Positions 1 to 11,334 of a DNA stretch of 64,000 nucleotides are shown piece after piece (the stretch's first letter is position 1; the number at the start of each line of letters is the position of its first letter). The stretch spans positions 69,470,001 through 69,534,000 of the forward strand of contig NC_069371.1 of the NCBI RefSeq assembly GCF_021730395.1. The letters are read 5' to 3'. The DNA is from Mercenaria mercenaria. Taxonomy: Eukaryota > Mollusca > Bivalvia > Venerida > Veneridae. The translations under genes and the position numbers were made by a program. The notes below the pieces were generated by a model that was not told the origin of the DNA, did no database searches, and worked only from the letters and a program-made list of their open reading frames with translations.

Positions 1-1270
1 CACCGTACCATCGCGTTTTCACCATCTAAAAGCACGTATTATGGGAAGGTCCCCGGAGGTCGGGGGGGGGGGGCGTCCACAAACTTTGTCTGGAGAATAT
101 CTTCTTCAAGCATGAAGGGATTTTTATGTAACTTGGTACAATGTTTGTCATCATGAAACGGAGTGTCATGCACAAAAACCAGGTCCCTAGGTCTAAGGTC
201 TATAAAGAATAAAAAAAACACATATGTCACCTCTGTGCCACCGTAGTTTACCCTACAGTTATTTCGTATTCCTTTTAAGACTCGTCAAACAAGTGGTGTA
301 CAGATAAATGCAAGGTTTGGTTATCTATTTTGTTATCAATTTTGTTTATATGAAAGATTTGAATATCTTCCTTGTTTTAATGTACAAGTCGAATTTTTTA
401 AGTGTAGTAGAATGTTTATCTGACAGAATTTGCAAAACTTAATGTGCGAATATTTTGTGCAAAACATCATAAAAAGACACCTTTGGTAATACATGGTCAA
501 TAGTTTCTTTCCGGCTTCAGCGTATCTCTATATTCATACAATGTAAATAAATATAAAAATCAGCATGAGAAAAGCGATTTGTAAGCGAAAAAACTGTCAT
601 TGATTGATACAGATGTCCTACGTTACATTTCCGATTGATATTAAATTGTTTATTTGGACAGGTGGTCAGTTGTTTCAGGGAACGCCAAGGGAGGGTACTC
701 TTTGCACGTTTATTAAAAAGGTAGATTTCCTGGAAGCACATATCACTGAAAACACAACCACAGCTTTATACTGCAAAGTGGAAACTGTACCGGAAAATGT
801 AGCAGATGGTTTGCTTCTAAAATTATACATCAACAAGTACATTTTAGTTATAAAAGGGGTGTAGAGCGAAGTAGACAAAAATAAGGATGAACACCTAAAA
901 GGAAGAAAAATGCATACAGACACACATGCGCGCACATGCATGCACGCACATGACATTCAAAAACAAAATCAGACAAGTAGGACAAAAAGGAAAAAAATGA
1001 GAACACAGCGGGGCACCGCTCAGAGACAGCTGGCGTCAAAATTGCAAGTTAGGAGCTCCAGTTAGTATATTTTGGATACTTAAAGATAACCAATGGTCAT
1101 CTTTCACTAAAGTATTTTATCTTTAGACATTTACTTCTAAATGTGTAGGAAATCCTCAAACTTTGCTTAATATACATAATAAGTTTGAATATATAACTAG
1201 ATTTACATTCATAATCAAATGACATGTAGTAACAGTTGAATGTTAAAATATTCAGACAGTTTTTAACTTA
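1..1270. other. No gene seen
   Basis: AT-rich sequence with a G11 run (62-72) and a CA/GC-alternating patch (915-955). An open stretch at 604-864 (plus) has no recognised domain and poor start context, so I do not call it. Confidence 0.5.
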
Positions 1271-1274
1271 ATGA

Positions 1275-1712
1275 TAGTATTATTATTATTATACCAGATT
1301 TATATAGCGCCCTTTTCATGATCAATTTCACGTTCAAAGGCGCTTTACATAGTTCAAATGCAGCCACACAGGGCGCATAATTTATCCTCTACTAGTACAG
1401 ACACAGAGCGAGCGATCTGACCAGAGGGACAGAGCGAGACAAAGCCCCCACGACAGAGAGATCAGAAATCAGATACAGGCTTGTCCGGCTAACTTAGCCT
1501 AGCTCGTTGCGAATAGACAGCCTGGTTCTTTAACGTGCCCAGTGTATAGCACTGATACACGAAATTGCCTAGGTTCCTGACCAGTACACCTCTAGTTGGG
1601 TGGGAAACACTGAAAAGCGTTTCTGAAAATTCCCGAGTAGCTGCCGGGGATCGAACCCCCGACCTCAGGATTGGAAGGCCAGTGTGCAAACCACTGAGCT
1701 ATCCGTCCACCA
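1275..1712 (-). repeat. tRNA-derived SINE (minus), with GCGC-TATATAAAT tail
   Basis: Read on the minus strand from 1712, a tRNA-like head shows an A box (TAGCTCAGTGGTTTGCACAC) and a B box (GGTTCGATCC). A long body follows, ending near GGGCGCTATATAAATCTGG with a short (ATT)n tail at about 1275. Head, body and 3' microsatellite together define a SINE, not a tRNA gene. Confidence 0.8.
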
Positions 1713-1719
1713 CATAGTA

Positions 1720-3380
1720 CACATTTATGCAGTGTTTATACATATATACAATGTGTGCTATTTTGTACCTAAAGCATAGTACTCTTCATTTACATAACTT
1801 ATCATTTTTTGTTAAACATAAACTTTGTGGAGTAATTGTTCACATTTTTAAACCAGTATGCCTTTAACCCGCTTGCAGTAAAAAGGAGAAGTGTGTGAGG
1901 AAACAAGAAAAGTAACACAACCGCCATACCAGACAGTATACATAGATAATACCAAACTTGAAAGTAGGGACACCGCCTTGGAACAGTTAGTAACCTAAAT
2001 ATAGGAAACTTAGGGTTTAAACGCGTTTGAGGCCTGCCACCTGGTTTGGTCAAACTTTGACAAACGGCGAAAACTCCGATCTAACTAAATAAAAGCTATT
2101 TATCTATGCAGGCAGTACATATAATATCTTTAAAGTACTTGAATTAAGTAGAGCAGTAAATGTACATGATTACATTTTTATCCTTTCTACTTGATGGAAT
2201 TGAGATAGAAGATATATAAATGTTTTTTTTTCTTCTGGCACTTTTGTTTATGCGTAAGCATGAATAAAATATAAATTAAATAAGATTATTGGCTAAGATT
2301 AATGGAAAAATAAAAAGTGCAGCTACTAAGAGATCTGCTATTTACTAAAAGACAAATTGAACGTTCATTGCTAGTTATTACAACAGGAACGTAGCCAACT
2401 TTTTAAATACGTTTTGACTAACAGAGAAAATTTCTAATGCGCCATACATTTAACATATAAAATAATATTTTATTATACATTCGTTGATTTTGATACAGCA
2501 GCTGCTAATCGTATTTCATATCACCTATTTCAAGCAAAGGCCCCCTCTTTTTTACCATTCATTCCATTCTGTATAAGATGTAAATCTCAATTCCGAGTCA
2601 ATTTAGCCAGCGGTAAAACTAGTGTACCCCAAGTTTTAAAAATGCAATAGAAAAACACCGTCACAGTTACAGTTGAAAATCGACTTGAAGTAAGATAGGT
2701 TTCAGACTCCGATCAAATCAAATCTCACGCGCATGATTATCCTACCATAGAAAACCCCGAGAGAACAACTGGATTATCAGCATAAAAATATGACCTTACT
2801 GATTAACAAAACTATTTTGCCGTTTGTTTGAAAAAAAATACATTAAATAATAAATTTCTTACCTGCTCTGTAATATAATCTACTTTTAACATTCACTTTT
2901 TTCTTTGCTTTTATCACTTCAATAACACTGGTAAGATTTGATTAATTTCCTATCCAAAATGAAATGCGCAGTTTATATGAAACACTTAAATAGTTATTTT
3001 GTCGAGCAGGACACCCGATATGATACGGGACGGGAGCATTGATAAAACCTAGATGTGTAGGATGAAAAGACAGGTCGCTATATATCTGGCCCATTGAAAT
3101 TGTACCCCTAGTAAATATACATGCTCTTCACATGATATTTAAATATACTGATGGACATGGGATGAAATTACAAACAAAAATGAGGAAACTCTACAGGTCG
3201 CCAAAAAGAAGAGACACAGAACATTTCCAAACATTTCCAAACAAAATAATTAAACAGAGTCTGTTTATTGAAAGGTAATGAAGTGACTAGTGTAATACCC
3301 ACAAATCGTTTACAACGACTTAGGGGGAATTCTATGATAGTTAAAATGAATGTAGCCCACTCCACGATCCAAAAGGAGCA
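1720..3380. other. No gene seen
   Basis: AT-rich DNA holding only the first copy of the duplicated segment (2792-2990). Confidence 0.5.
2792..2990 (-). repeat. Duplicated ~180-bp segment, copy 1
   Basis: It matches 5578-5755 (same orientation), with TTCTTACCTGCT, ATATAATCTAC, TTAACATTCACTTTTT and GAAATGCGCAGTTTATATG in order. On the minus strand both copies keep an open frame around KVNVKSRLYYRA/KVNVKCRLYFKA followed by a donor-like CAG|GTAAGAA. Copy 1 also has an acceptor-like TTACCAG. It may be a duplicated exon of an unknown gene or just a dispersed repeat. Confidence 0.55.
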
Positions 3381-3387
3381 ACACTGT

Positions 3388-3667
3388 TTTAGTTTTAACG
3401 CCGTTTTTCAACAGTATTATTATAATAGTAATTTACCGACAGGCAGTTAACTTATAGAGTGTTCTAAGATTTTGTACCAGTACAAACGTGTTCTCCATAA
3501 GTAACGGGCCAACCTCCCCGCATGAATCAGAGGTGGAGGACGAATGATTTCAGACACAATGTCTTTTTTATCAAATCACGGAAAACATGCGCCTCACCCA
3601 GGGATCAAACTCACGACCCCGAGATTCACAGATTTGCGCACTCACTTCTGAGCTGAGCGGACGAGCT
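3388..3667 (-). repeat. tRNA-derived SINE, family 2, copy 1
   Basis: The minus strand carries a degraded tRNA-like head (3667 to about 3590, with the B-box complement near GGGATCAAACTC). It is followed by the family body: AATCATTCGTCCTCCACC, the GTTCTCC...AGAAC stretch and CTGGTACAAA, ending in TTGAAAAACGGCGTTAAA. The same body occurs at 4062-4331, 46003-46253 and 52724-52951. Confidence 0.75.
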
Positions 3668-4061
3668 TAAACAACACCATGTTCGATGGGACTTTTACAG
3701 CCGTAAACCGGCTTTTAAAGACTGTTGTTGTGATAGCCAATAAAATGTTTATGACGATTCTTTGGAAGCATAGAACACAACCAGTCAAAATGATAAGAGA
3801 CTCGGTTGCACTATCAGCTATATGCATGACATTGACTTAAAGGTCTCCCAATATATGATTTTGAGTTGTTGCTATGCTTCTTATATAGTTTCAATTCATG
3901 CCTACTTATAACAATGTGCACATTTCGTTAGCTACACAATGAGAAGTCCCCCAATATAACTATTATAACCTATTTCACTCGAGTTCTTTATCACCTTTGC
4001 CCTACTTTAAAGCCCGCCGATTGCAACTTTTAGTAACATTATCGACCGATTTTATTTTTTT

Positions 4062-4331
4062 TGCCCGCCCACTTAGCACAGTAGGGAGAGCGTTGGCCTA
4101 CGGGTTGCGGGGTCCCTAGTTCGATCACCGGGCGGGACGTCTGTTCTCCGTGACGCTTTGATAAAGGACATTGTGTCTGCAATCATTCGCCCACCATCTC
4201 TGATTCGTGTGGTGAAAGTTGGCAGTTACTTGCTAATAACAGGTTTTTACTGGTACAGAACCCAGGAACACTGGCTAGGTTAACTGCCCGCCGTTGTATG
4301 ACTGAAATACTGTCAACCCAAACCGACCGAT
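4062..4331 (+). repeat. tRNA-derived SINE, family 2, copy 2
   Basis: Plus strand. The A box is TAGCACAGTAGGGAGAGCG and the B box lies in TAGTTCGATCACC, followed by the same body as copy 1 (AAAGGACATTGTGTCTGC, then the CCACCATCTCTGATTC region). The tail is CTGTCAACCCAAACC. It lies 400 bp from copy 1 in the opposite orientation. Confidence 0.8.
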
Positions 4332-4689
4332 TTTTATAAAATTGATAAATTCTGTAAACATGTATAAATTATTTTTTAACACTATATGTCTAGCATATTA
4401 AACTATACATGTAGTAAGCATATATGTTCTTCACACGATATTAGTAGATACATTGATTGGGTTTATACTAGTACACAACTTCAAGGTCATGCAGGATTTT
4501 TAACATGCAACTTTAATACGAGTATTTTGGTATATTTCCATGTCACCGCATTCAGCGATTGTCACAAACTTGATATTTAATTTCTGTTTTCTAAACAGTA
4601 TATAGCCTATCATTTAAAGATTTATCTTTAGATATTTACTTAAAGTAGTAGAAACTCATCATTTTTAACTTTACTAAAATATAGATTAA

Positions 4690-4905
4690 TTGAGTGTGTA
4701 GAGGTTAAGGTCGCTGACTTCAGTTCACTTGCACCTCAAGTGGGCTCGAGCCTCACTCTGGGCGTTGAATTCTTCGGGTCAGGAAGCTATTCAGCTGCCT
4801 TACGGAAGGTCGTTGGTTCTACCTATGTACCCGCTCGAGATGAAATAATGCACAGAGGGGCACCAGAGGTATTCCTCCGCCATTAAAGCTGGAAACACAA
4901 TTAGG
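4690..4905 (+). repeat. tRNA-derived SINE, family 3
   Basis: A tRNA-like head (A box near TAGAGGTTAAGGTCGCTG, B box near GGGCTCGAGCCTC) is followed by a core. The core includes GTTGGTTCTACCTATGTACC and GAGGGGCACCAGAGG. That core is recognisably the one duplicated at 25641-25960 and partly present at 59740-59870. Confidence 0.7.
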
Positions 4906-5577
4906 TTCAAAACAAGACATTGCAGGCATCGTAAAGTAACCCATTTTGATTTTTACAAATTAAACATTCGCTTAAAATGTTTATGCACAGCGAAAATACT
5001 TTGCAGGAAAAATACAATCAAATACTCGAAATTAGATGTGTTTGGAGGTAATACAGTTTATAGTTAAACGTTGATAATTACAAATGTATAAAATAATGTC
5101 TGTGGTTAAAGAATGATTACTTATTTGTCATTTTCAATGAAACATGGCGGCGAAACATTTCAGAAAATACGGTGCATGCGTTCTGCGCATTAGGATGTTT
5201 TATAAGATTTTCTTGAACACGTAACCCTCGTGATATGGTATTTCTTTGATTTGAAAATAAATAGTTTGTAGCAATTAAAGTTGCATTCGGTACCCGAAAC
5301 TTCAACCATTTTTTCCATTCAATTCCTGTCACCGTACTGTTGACATAAGGTTCAGTTTAGATTTTATGCTCACAAATTTACCTACAGATATATCGTTACT
5401 ACTTTAATTATTTATTTTTTGTGTCCTTGCTGTTGAAATTTTTTTAAATGTAATTTCGATTTGCGGAATATCCTTGATTACACTAACATAGGATATCTGA
5501 GAAAGATATAAGAAATATATAATTGCTGAATTACTAGTTGTAAAAAATGGCCACATATAGCTGCATCATAAAAATGT

Positions 5578-5755
5578 GTCCCTACTGATTTGCACGAAAA
5601 AGTGCCATTTTTTTTAAAAAAAAATACATTAGATTTCTTACCTGCTTTGAAATATAATCTACATTTAACATTCACTTTTTCTTTCTCTATATTACAACAA
5701 CACATTTAAGACTTGGTACATTTCCTTTCCAAAGTGAAATGCGCAGTTTATATGG
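5578..5755 (-). repeat. Duplicated ~180-bp segment, copy 2
   Basis: Partner of 2792-2990. The donor-like GCAG|GTAAGAA on the minus strand is conserved; the acceptor-like AG of copy 1 is not. Confidence 0.55.
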
Positions 5756-5849
5756 CCTACCTTATAGGTTTTTTTTTACATATACGCATCTTATGGTGTC
5801 ATTGGATACGAGATAAGAATGAAAACGAGGCGATAACAATGTATTATAG

Positions 5850-6322
5850 GCCTAACTAAACTAAAGGAACCAGCGTAGGAGCCATCTGGTCTAATCGCGT
5901 ATTGGCAGCCAGGTATTTGAACACTATTTTTTCACTTGGCATGGCAACCGGGGTCTAAATTGAAGCTAGTTTCTGTTTAAATTTCATTGTTGATGTAGTT
6001 TTCACATTGTTGGTAGGAAAACTGGGAGAGCAGGTTGTATAAGGTTTGAAGCTCAATTTTAGTAAGAGTAGTATTTCCAGGTCACAGCAGTGTGATCTTG
6101 ATGTCAGTTTACAGTAAGCAAATGTGACCAGAGAAATCTCTCTTAGAAGAAACATGACCCCTACTTATCTCTTCATTTTATATCAGAGTTATCATAACTC
6201 TTTAAAATGAGGTAAGGATTTGTTCTCTGAAATGGGTCTAGCTATGTTTAGTAGCTCTTAATAAAAGGTCAGTTTTATATAGAATATATAGGGAAGACTA
6301 TTTAGCTAATTGTGACCTGTAG
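5850..6322 (+). repeat. ~480-bp dispersed repeat, copy 1
   Basis: It aligns over its whole length with 40258-40736 in the same orientation. Shared blocks include AAAGGAACCAGCGT, GAGCCATCTGGTCTA, AAGCTAGTTTCTGTTTAAAT and TATATAGAATATATAGGGAA. There is no coding capacity, no terminal repeats and no recognised family. Confidence 0.8.
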
Positions 6323-6800
6323 GTTAAGGGCCAAAGTTTTCAAATATGTCATACATAAAATTTGGTTTGAAATTATTTTTGAAAATGAGATATTTGTAGT
6401 AATCAAACATCAAGATTGTTTAATTTGGAATCTGTAGTCAAACTTGAGAAAATTACAAAAACTAAAAGTTCTTTCAAGTATTTCTCATTAAATGGTACCC
6501 TAGTATACATGAGTTTTTATCATGTTCGTCGTAATTTATGGTTAAATATCAACCGAAAGTCTTGAAATTGATAAATACATTTTGCATGTCCGGAATAGTG
6601 ACTTTTAATTTATAAAAAAATGTATTCATCTTAACCATATATTTGTTAACTTATTCATTAAATATCGGAGTTTCCCTTGCTCCTGTAATATTTCTTCATA
6701 TTTAAAGCCCGCTAACGAAGTTTGCGGGAGAGTGAGTCACAACAACGATTTTTTAACTTCGGCCTGCTAGTTGTTTGTTTTGATCGGTCGCAACAGCAAA

Positions 6801-6826
6801 GGGGGGGGGGGGGGGGGGGGGGGGGG
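6801..6826 (+). repeat. G26 homopolymer
   Basis: An uninterrupted run of 26 G, followed by AAGGGGCGGGG. Similar runs lie at 26484-26506 (G23), 38237-38259 and 38529-38551 (C23 each). All are quadruplex-prone, and their length is unreliable in any assembly. Confidence 0.9.
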
Positions 6827-7113
6827 AAGGGGCGGGGAGTACAGTTGTTTATAGAAGTCAAAATACAAGTTACCAACAACGAATCACCGGACAGTCCGCA
6901 GTTTTAGTATTACAGATAACTTCTAACATTTGATGTCTTGCTATTGCTTCTTGTGGCAAAATGTTTGGCGCGCCCATCTTAAATGTTCTTGGTTGCACAT
7001 TCTTAGCGTTTGTGCAGCTCAGATCAAGAAAACTGCCCTCCCATATCTCGCACTTGAATTATCAGACTTCCGCCTAAAGACGCCTTGACGATACCTGTTA
7101 TCATTGCACTTCG

Positions 7114-7966
7114 TTAAAGGCTCGTCTACACTATTCAAGAAAACTTGCACAACATATAAATCATAGCAACTTGTATAGTGTAGACAGTACATTGTGTCCC
7201 CCATTAGTGTCTTTTTGAGTGGCAGTTTCCAGATAATTTTCGGCTACAAGATCTTGTAGGGTTTAGAACTCATCCTATTTTTCTTGGATGGTAGTGCTGT
7301 CAAATGCTCTGATAAAGGGTTTTTGATGAGGAGCACCTGCCCAGTATGGTATTTTGTTTACATTTTTTCATTAAATGTGTATTGAGATCTAATAAAACCA
7401 TCACTGAATGTTTGGCTTTGATATTTTTAACAATAAACATGGCAGTGTGGACAGCAAAAAAAAAGATGTTTTAATTGAATGACATGCTCAAAAGCCAAGT
7501 TTATATAATTCAATAATAAAATTATATCTAGTACTCCAGTGGAAGAGTAACATCAGCAAGTTCGGTGTTCTCAAAAAGTATTTTTACATTATCAATGATG
7601 TTTCTCACAAGGTTACATATTAACAAAATATGACTGTTTTATCATATTTCCTGAAATAATATCTTTTAAGTAGCTTTGTTCTTCAACTGGATATGTATCA
7701 CTTCAACTAGAGTTTTTCTCAATCAATGTTTTCACCAATGATTCATTTTTTAAATGTACAAATATTTGATCTTTATAAACACTTTGTACCGGTATCATTT
7801 CGGCCATCTTTTTTATTTACCTGTCATGATTTCCCTCCATTTAAAATTAATGTGTCTTCCAAGTTCAAGAAATATTGCAAAGCACTAATTGCTTGTACAA
7901 GATATAAATTATCTAGTGATTTATGGGCCCTACAAGATTTTCTTGAATAGTGTAGACGAGCCTTAA
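7114..7966. mobile_element. TTAA-flanked inverted-repeat element (853 bp)
   Basis: The left end is TTAA (7114-7117) then AGGCTCGTCTACACTATTC. The right end is the complement ending GTGTAGACGAGCC, then TTAA (7963-7966). The inverted repeats are about 30 bp. A subterminal TATAGTGTAGAC occurs again near 7177. It has no coding capacity. A TTAA target duplication points to piggyBac- or Kolobok-like mobilisation (inference). Confidence 0.75.
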
Positions 7967-7969
7967 CTC

Positions 7970-9085
7970 GTGAATACGTGACCGAACTCATGGCTTATTT
8001 CACAGGGATGATAAACTTGGCTTATTATGATAAGCACAAAATCTTCCTTTGAGGAGGTCTGTAATATTTATGAGAATAATAAAAAACATCGTGGGAGACA
8101 AATTTTTCAAGTCAGGGGAAAAGAAATGAGACAAAAAGGGTGGGGGGTCTTCCATAAAAAATACCGGTCTTCCAATGGAATAAAATACATTCACTTTTTA
8201 CATAAGAATTCGTCTCTACATCAGACAGACTTGTAAATCAATTTCTAAAGAAAAGAAATGGTAATGTTTGAATATCCAGCCTGTTTACCAAATCTAGCAC
8301 TACATTTTATTTCTTAGACTGTAAAATATGTCCGGGCGCAGGTATATATCCAAGAAAGCCAAGGGTTCAGCTACTTTCAGTGCCTTTATAGTGTACCTCT
8401 TGGAGATAAAATCTTAGATAGATCGTCTGAAACTGTGTTTAAAGTAAAATGTGTGTGAAACTTTGCATAGACTATAAAATATCTAGTACTTTAAAGCTTT
8501 TGAGAAATCGTCTTCAATAAAAAGTTATAAAGGAGTTGTTTTAGGTTTGGAATATCCCTCGTACTTTCATTGCATTTTATTTTTATAAATTAATCTTTCA
8601 CTGACGGTTAGTAAACACAGCCTAATAACCCACGATCATTTATGTTGACAAAATGGGCCTTAAACCCTGATTTATCACCAGAGTACATTGTCCTCATTTT
8701 CTAGCGACATGACAGGATTACTTTAATGTTATGATAAGAGACGGATTAAATTCTAGTATCTGTACAGTAGCAATTATTCATATCTTTAGTCATATTTGAT
8801 ATAACATTTTTTTTTTTTTTATTGGTAAAATGAACTCCAGGAGAGGTACGTTACAGCGTAAGTCACACCTCAACATACTTTTGTAGATTGCCTCTCCGCG
8901 TGACCCCACTGGATATATTTTCATATTAAAGTAAAATGTGTCCATAGAACAGAAACGCATCCGCTTCCTGAGACTATATGGTTTCATGACTCTAGTTGAA
9001 ACATCAAACTAACTTTTCCGTAATTTATGTGTATTTTTCACTTTGCAAAGAACCGCTTGGTGCGCATCTCACCCGCTATGTAATG
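7970..9085. other. No gene seen
   Basis: AT-rich intergenic DNA with T-runs (8806-8820); no repeats recognised. Confidence 0.45.
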
Positions 9086-9089
9086 ATCC

Positions 9090-10062
9090 TTAAAGGCCTA
9101 GATTTTGGCAGTGGGCCAAGGGATTTCTGTCTTCACCAGCACAGTTGGGCGCTAATGACCATCACAGTATGGTTCCAATAAACAAGGGTCATTGTTTATT
9201 GGAGAGTCAGTCTACCATTCAAGTGTATCAATTAGTGAGAAGGGGAAACAAAGTAATTTATTTTAAATTAATGAATAATTAATAACATTTAAAGTTATAC
9301 TAGTTTTTTTGCATTTCTATGTAAAGAAAAATATTTTTGATCAAACACTATAATAAAATAATCAGAAACTTATTTTTACAATAATAAAATAATGAGAAAC
9401 TTTCTTAAAGAAATATGCAAGTTTTTATTTTTTTCAAATTCTGTCTGGAGAATTGTGATATTTCAGGAAAATGTGACTTTCACTCATCTAAAGCTGACAG
9501 AATACTGTAGATAACATTTATCTTAAATTGAAAACAGTATGTGCATTTCAAAGTTACAAAGCAAAGCATGAAAAAGGTCACTTTTGGCAATATACTGAAA
9601 ATGAAAATTGAGTATAGATGGAACACAATAACTTTATACATGTATTTTTTTGTCAGCACAAAGAACTCATGAAGTTTTCACTATACTTGTGTTTTATTAT
9701 CATTATTAATTTCAATATTATTACTGTGTCTTTTATCATTCTATATGTAATATAATAATAATAATAATAATAATGATGATGATTATTATTATTATAACAT
9801 TAAAGTAATAGTTTTTATAATCTATATAATATCAAAATAATAATAATTTATTATTATCATTCCACATTCACCGAAGAAAAATTACTTTCTTTCAACTCCA
9901 CTGCACACATCTTCATGGTCTAGTTGGGGTCCCTGCTGTGCTAATTGCCCTCTAATCAGTTACTGTTACATAATCGCTGATAAGCAGCAGATAAAATGGG
10001 AGTTGTATATTGGATTTGGGTGGGGGGGGGACACTTATATAGTAGTGAATCTAGGCCTTTAA
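9090..10062. mobile_element. TTAA-flanked AGGCCTAGATT element (965 bp)
   Basis: Flanked by TTAA at 9090-9093 and 10059-10062. The terminal inverted repeats are AGGCCTAGATT (9094) and AATCTAGGCCT (ends 10058). The interior is AT-rich with a (TAA)n/(ATT)n hairpin at about 9750-9800 and no ORF. Its left ~400 bp recurs inverted at 17395-17711. Its right ~90 bp recurs inverted directly beyond its own end, from 10063. Confidence 0.75.
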
Positions 10063-11157
10063 AGGCCTAGATTCACTACATTACAAGTGTCTCACCCCCA
10101 ATGCAATAGACAACTTCCATCTTATCTGCTGGTTATCAGCGATTATGTTTATTAAATATTTCTGTTTTTCTGTCTCGTTCCATCTACATTGAAGTGCCCT
10201 TGACCATGCTTATAGGAGAGATCGCCATGACGTCACGCGTTAACATCTGTTTACCTGGTGGTGGACAAAACGAATGTTTTACCTCGTTTGCGTATGGGAT
10301 CAGAATTTTTAATTTTTATTTTATTTTATTTTTATTTTTTTATTGTTTTTTTTTTTTTTGCTCATTTATGGATTTTCAAAATTCAAAAATATTTGAAATA
10401 CTTACAATTTTCATATTTTTATATTCAAATGAACAACAGTTTTAAATGACATATACTTTTAAAAGCGGCGTAGTGATGTTTAAAATATTTAGAAAACACT
10501 GCAAGTTAGGCTTTCATAATTAATCCAATTTATTTCGAAATAACAATTAAAAGTAATTAATAAATTGCATGTTTTATAACCTTTCCATTGATAAAAAAAT
10601 CGTTGATATAATTTGTGTTTAAAGAAAGTTTAGACCGTTAAGAAAACATTACTGTTTAAAAAAACATGGATGATCGGCTTCTGCTCGCACAAATACTTAA
10701 AACAGGCGTACATAATCCTCATGCAATTCAACAAAAAAATCGTACGTTAATGAATAGTACCGATTTCATTATCCGATGCCGACGTAAAAAACATAATGTC
10801 GTCATCACATATATCAAGGACAATTCTGACACAAGCATTTCAATATATTTGTGAAGCACTAGCCGATTCGGATCTTTTTTACAAGAAAATATGTAAGTCG
10901 CTAAAAAAAAACACATCAGTATTCCCAACAGTCATTCTCGTTTAATGACCTTTTACACAGAGCTATTTCCTTAGCAACGGGAAACAATTTTCGCGTATGC
11001 GCACTCTATGTAGGGCAAAAAGACATGACTACACAATACAAAATACGTTGGAGTTATATTGTTTTTAATCTATTTGATCAGTAATGAGTTTGTTTTATAG
11101 TAAATAGCCTCTGAAAGAAAAAGGAAAAAATATGTAGATCTTTGCAAACCCACAGTA

Positions 11158-11334
11158 ATGATTTCCGCAGAGTATGTAGATGTCATTCAAGTCGGAGAAA
11201 AATATATACAACAGCTATTTGAAGTTGTGGGGAAAAATAGATATAATGAAAAAGATGACGTTTTTAAATGTAAGGAACATTTTTATGTGTGTGTGATATG
11301 TGGGGATAGACTGGAACTGTTTGTTCTTTTCTGA
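11158..11334 (+). other. Small ORF of 58 codons with Cys/His residues, unknown
   Basis: It starts MISAEYVDVIQVGEKY and ends with CKEHFYVCVICGDRLELF before TGA. Cys and His spacing (C-x3-H-x3-C-x2-C) hints at a zinc-binding site, but no family is recognised and no splice context is convincing. It lies inside the possible 7.6-kb AGGCCT element. Confidence 0.2.

Noticed and set aside
604-864. 86-codon ORF (plus)
   Set aside because: Looked mildly protein-like, but no domain, no convincing splice sites and an overlapping open frame on the other strand.
4068-4140. tRNA gene
   Set aside because: A and B boxes are present but the fold is poor and a SINE body follows; the same holds for 1640-1712, 61080-61160 and the heads in 55382-56312.
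5117-5332. Possible exon (minus), 71 codons with FRVPNATLIATNYLF
   Set aside because: Composition is plausible, but no family is recognised and there is no supporting neighbour exon.
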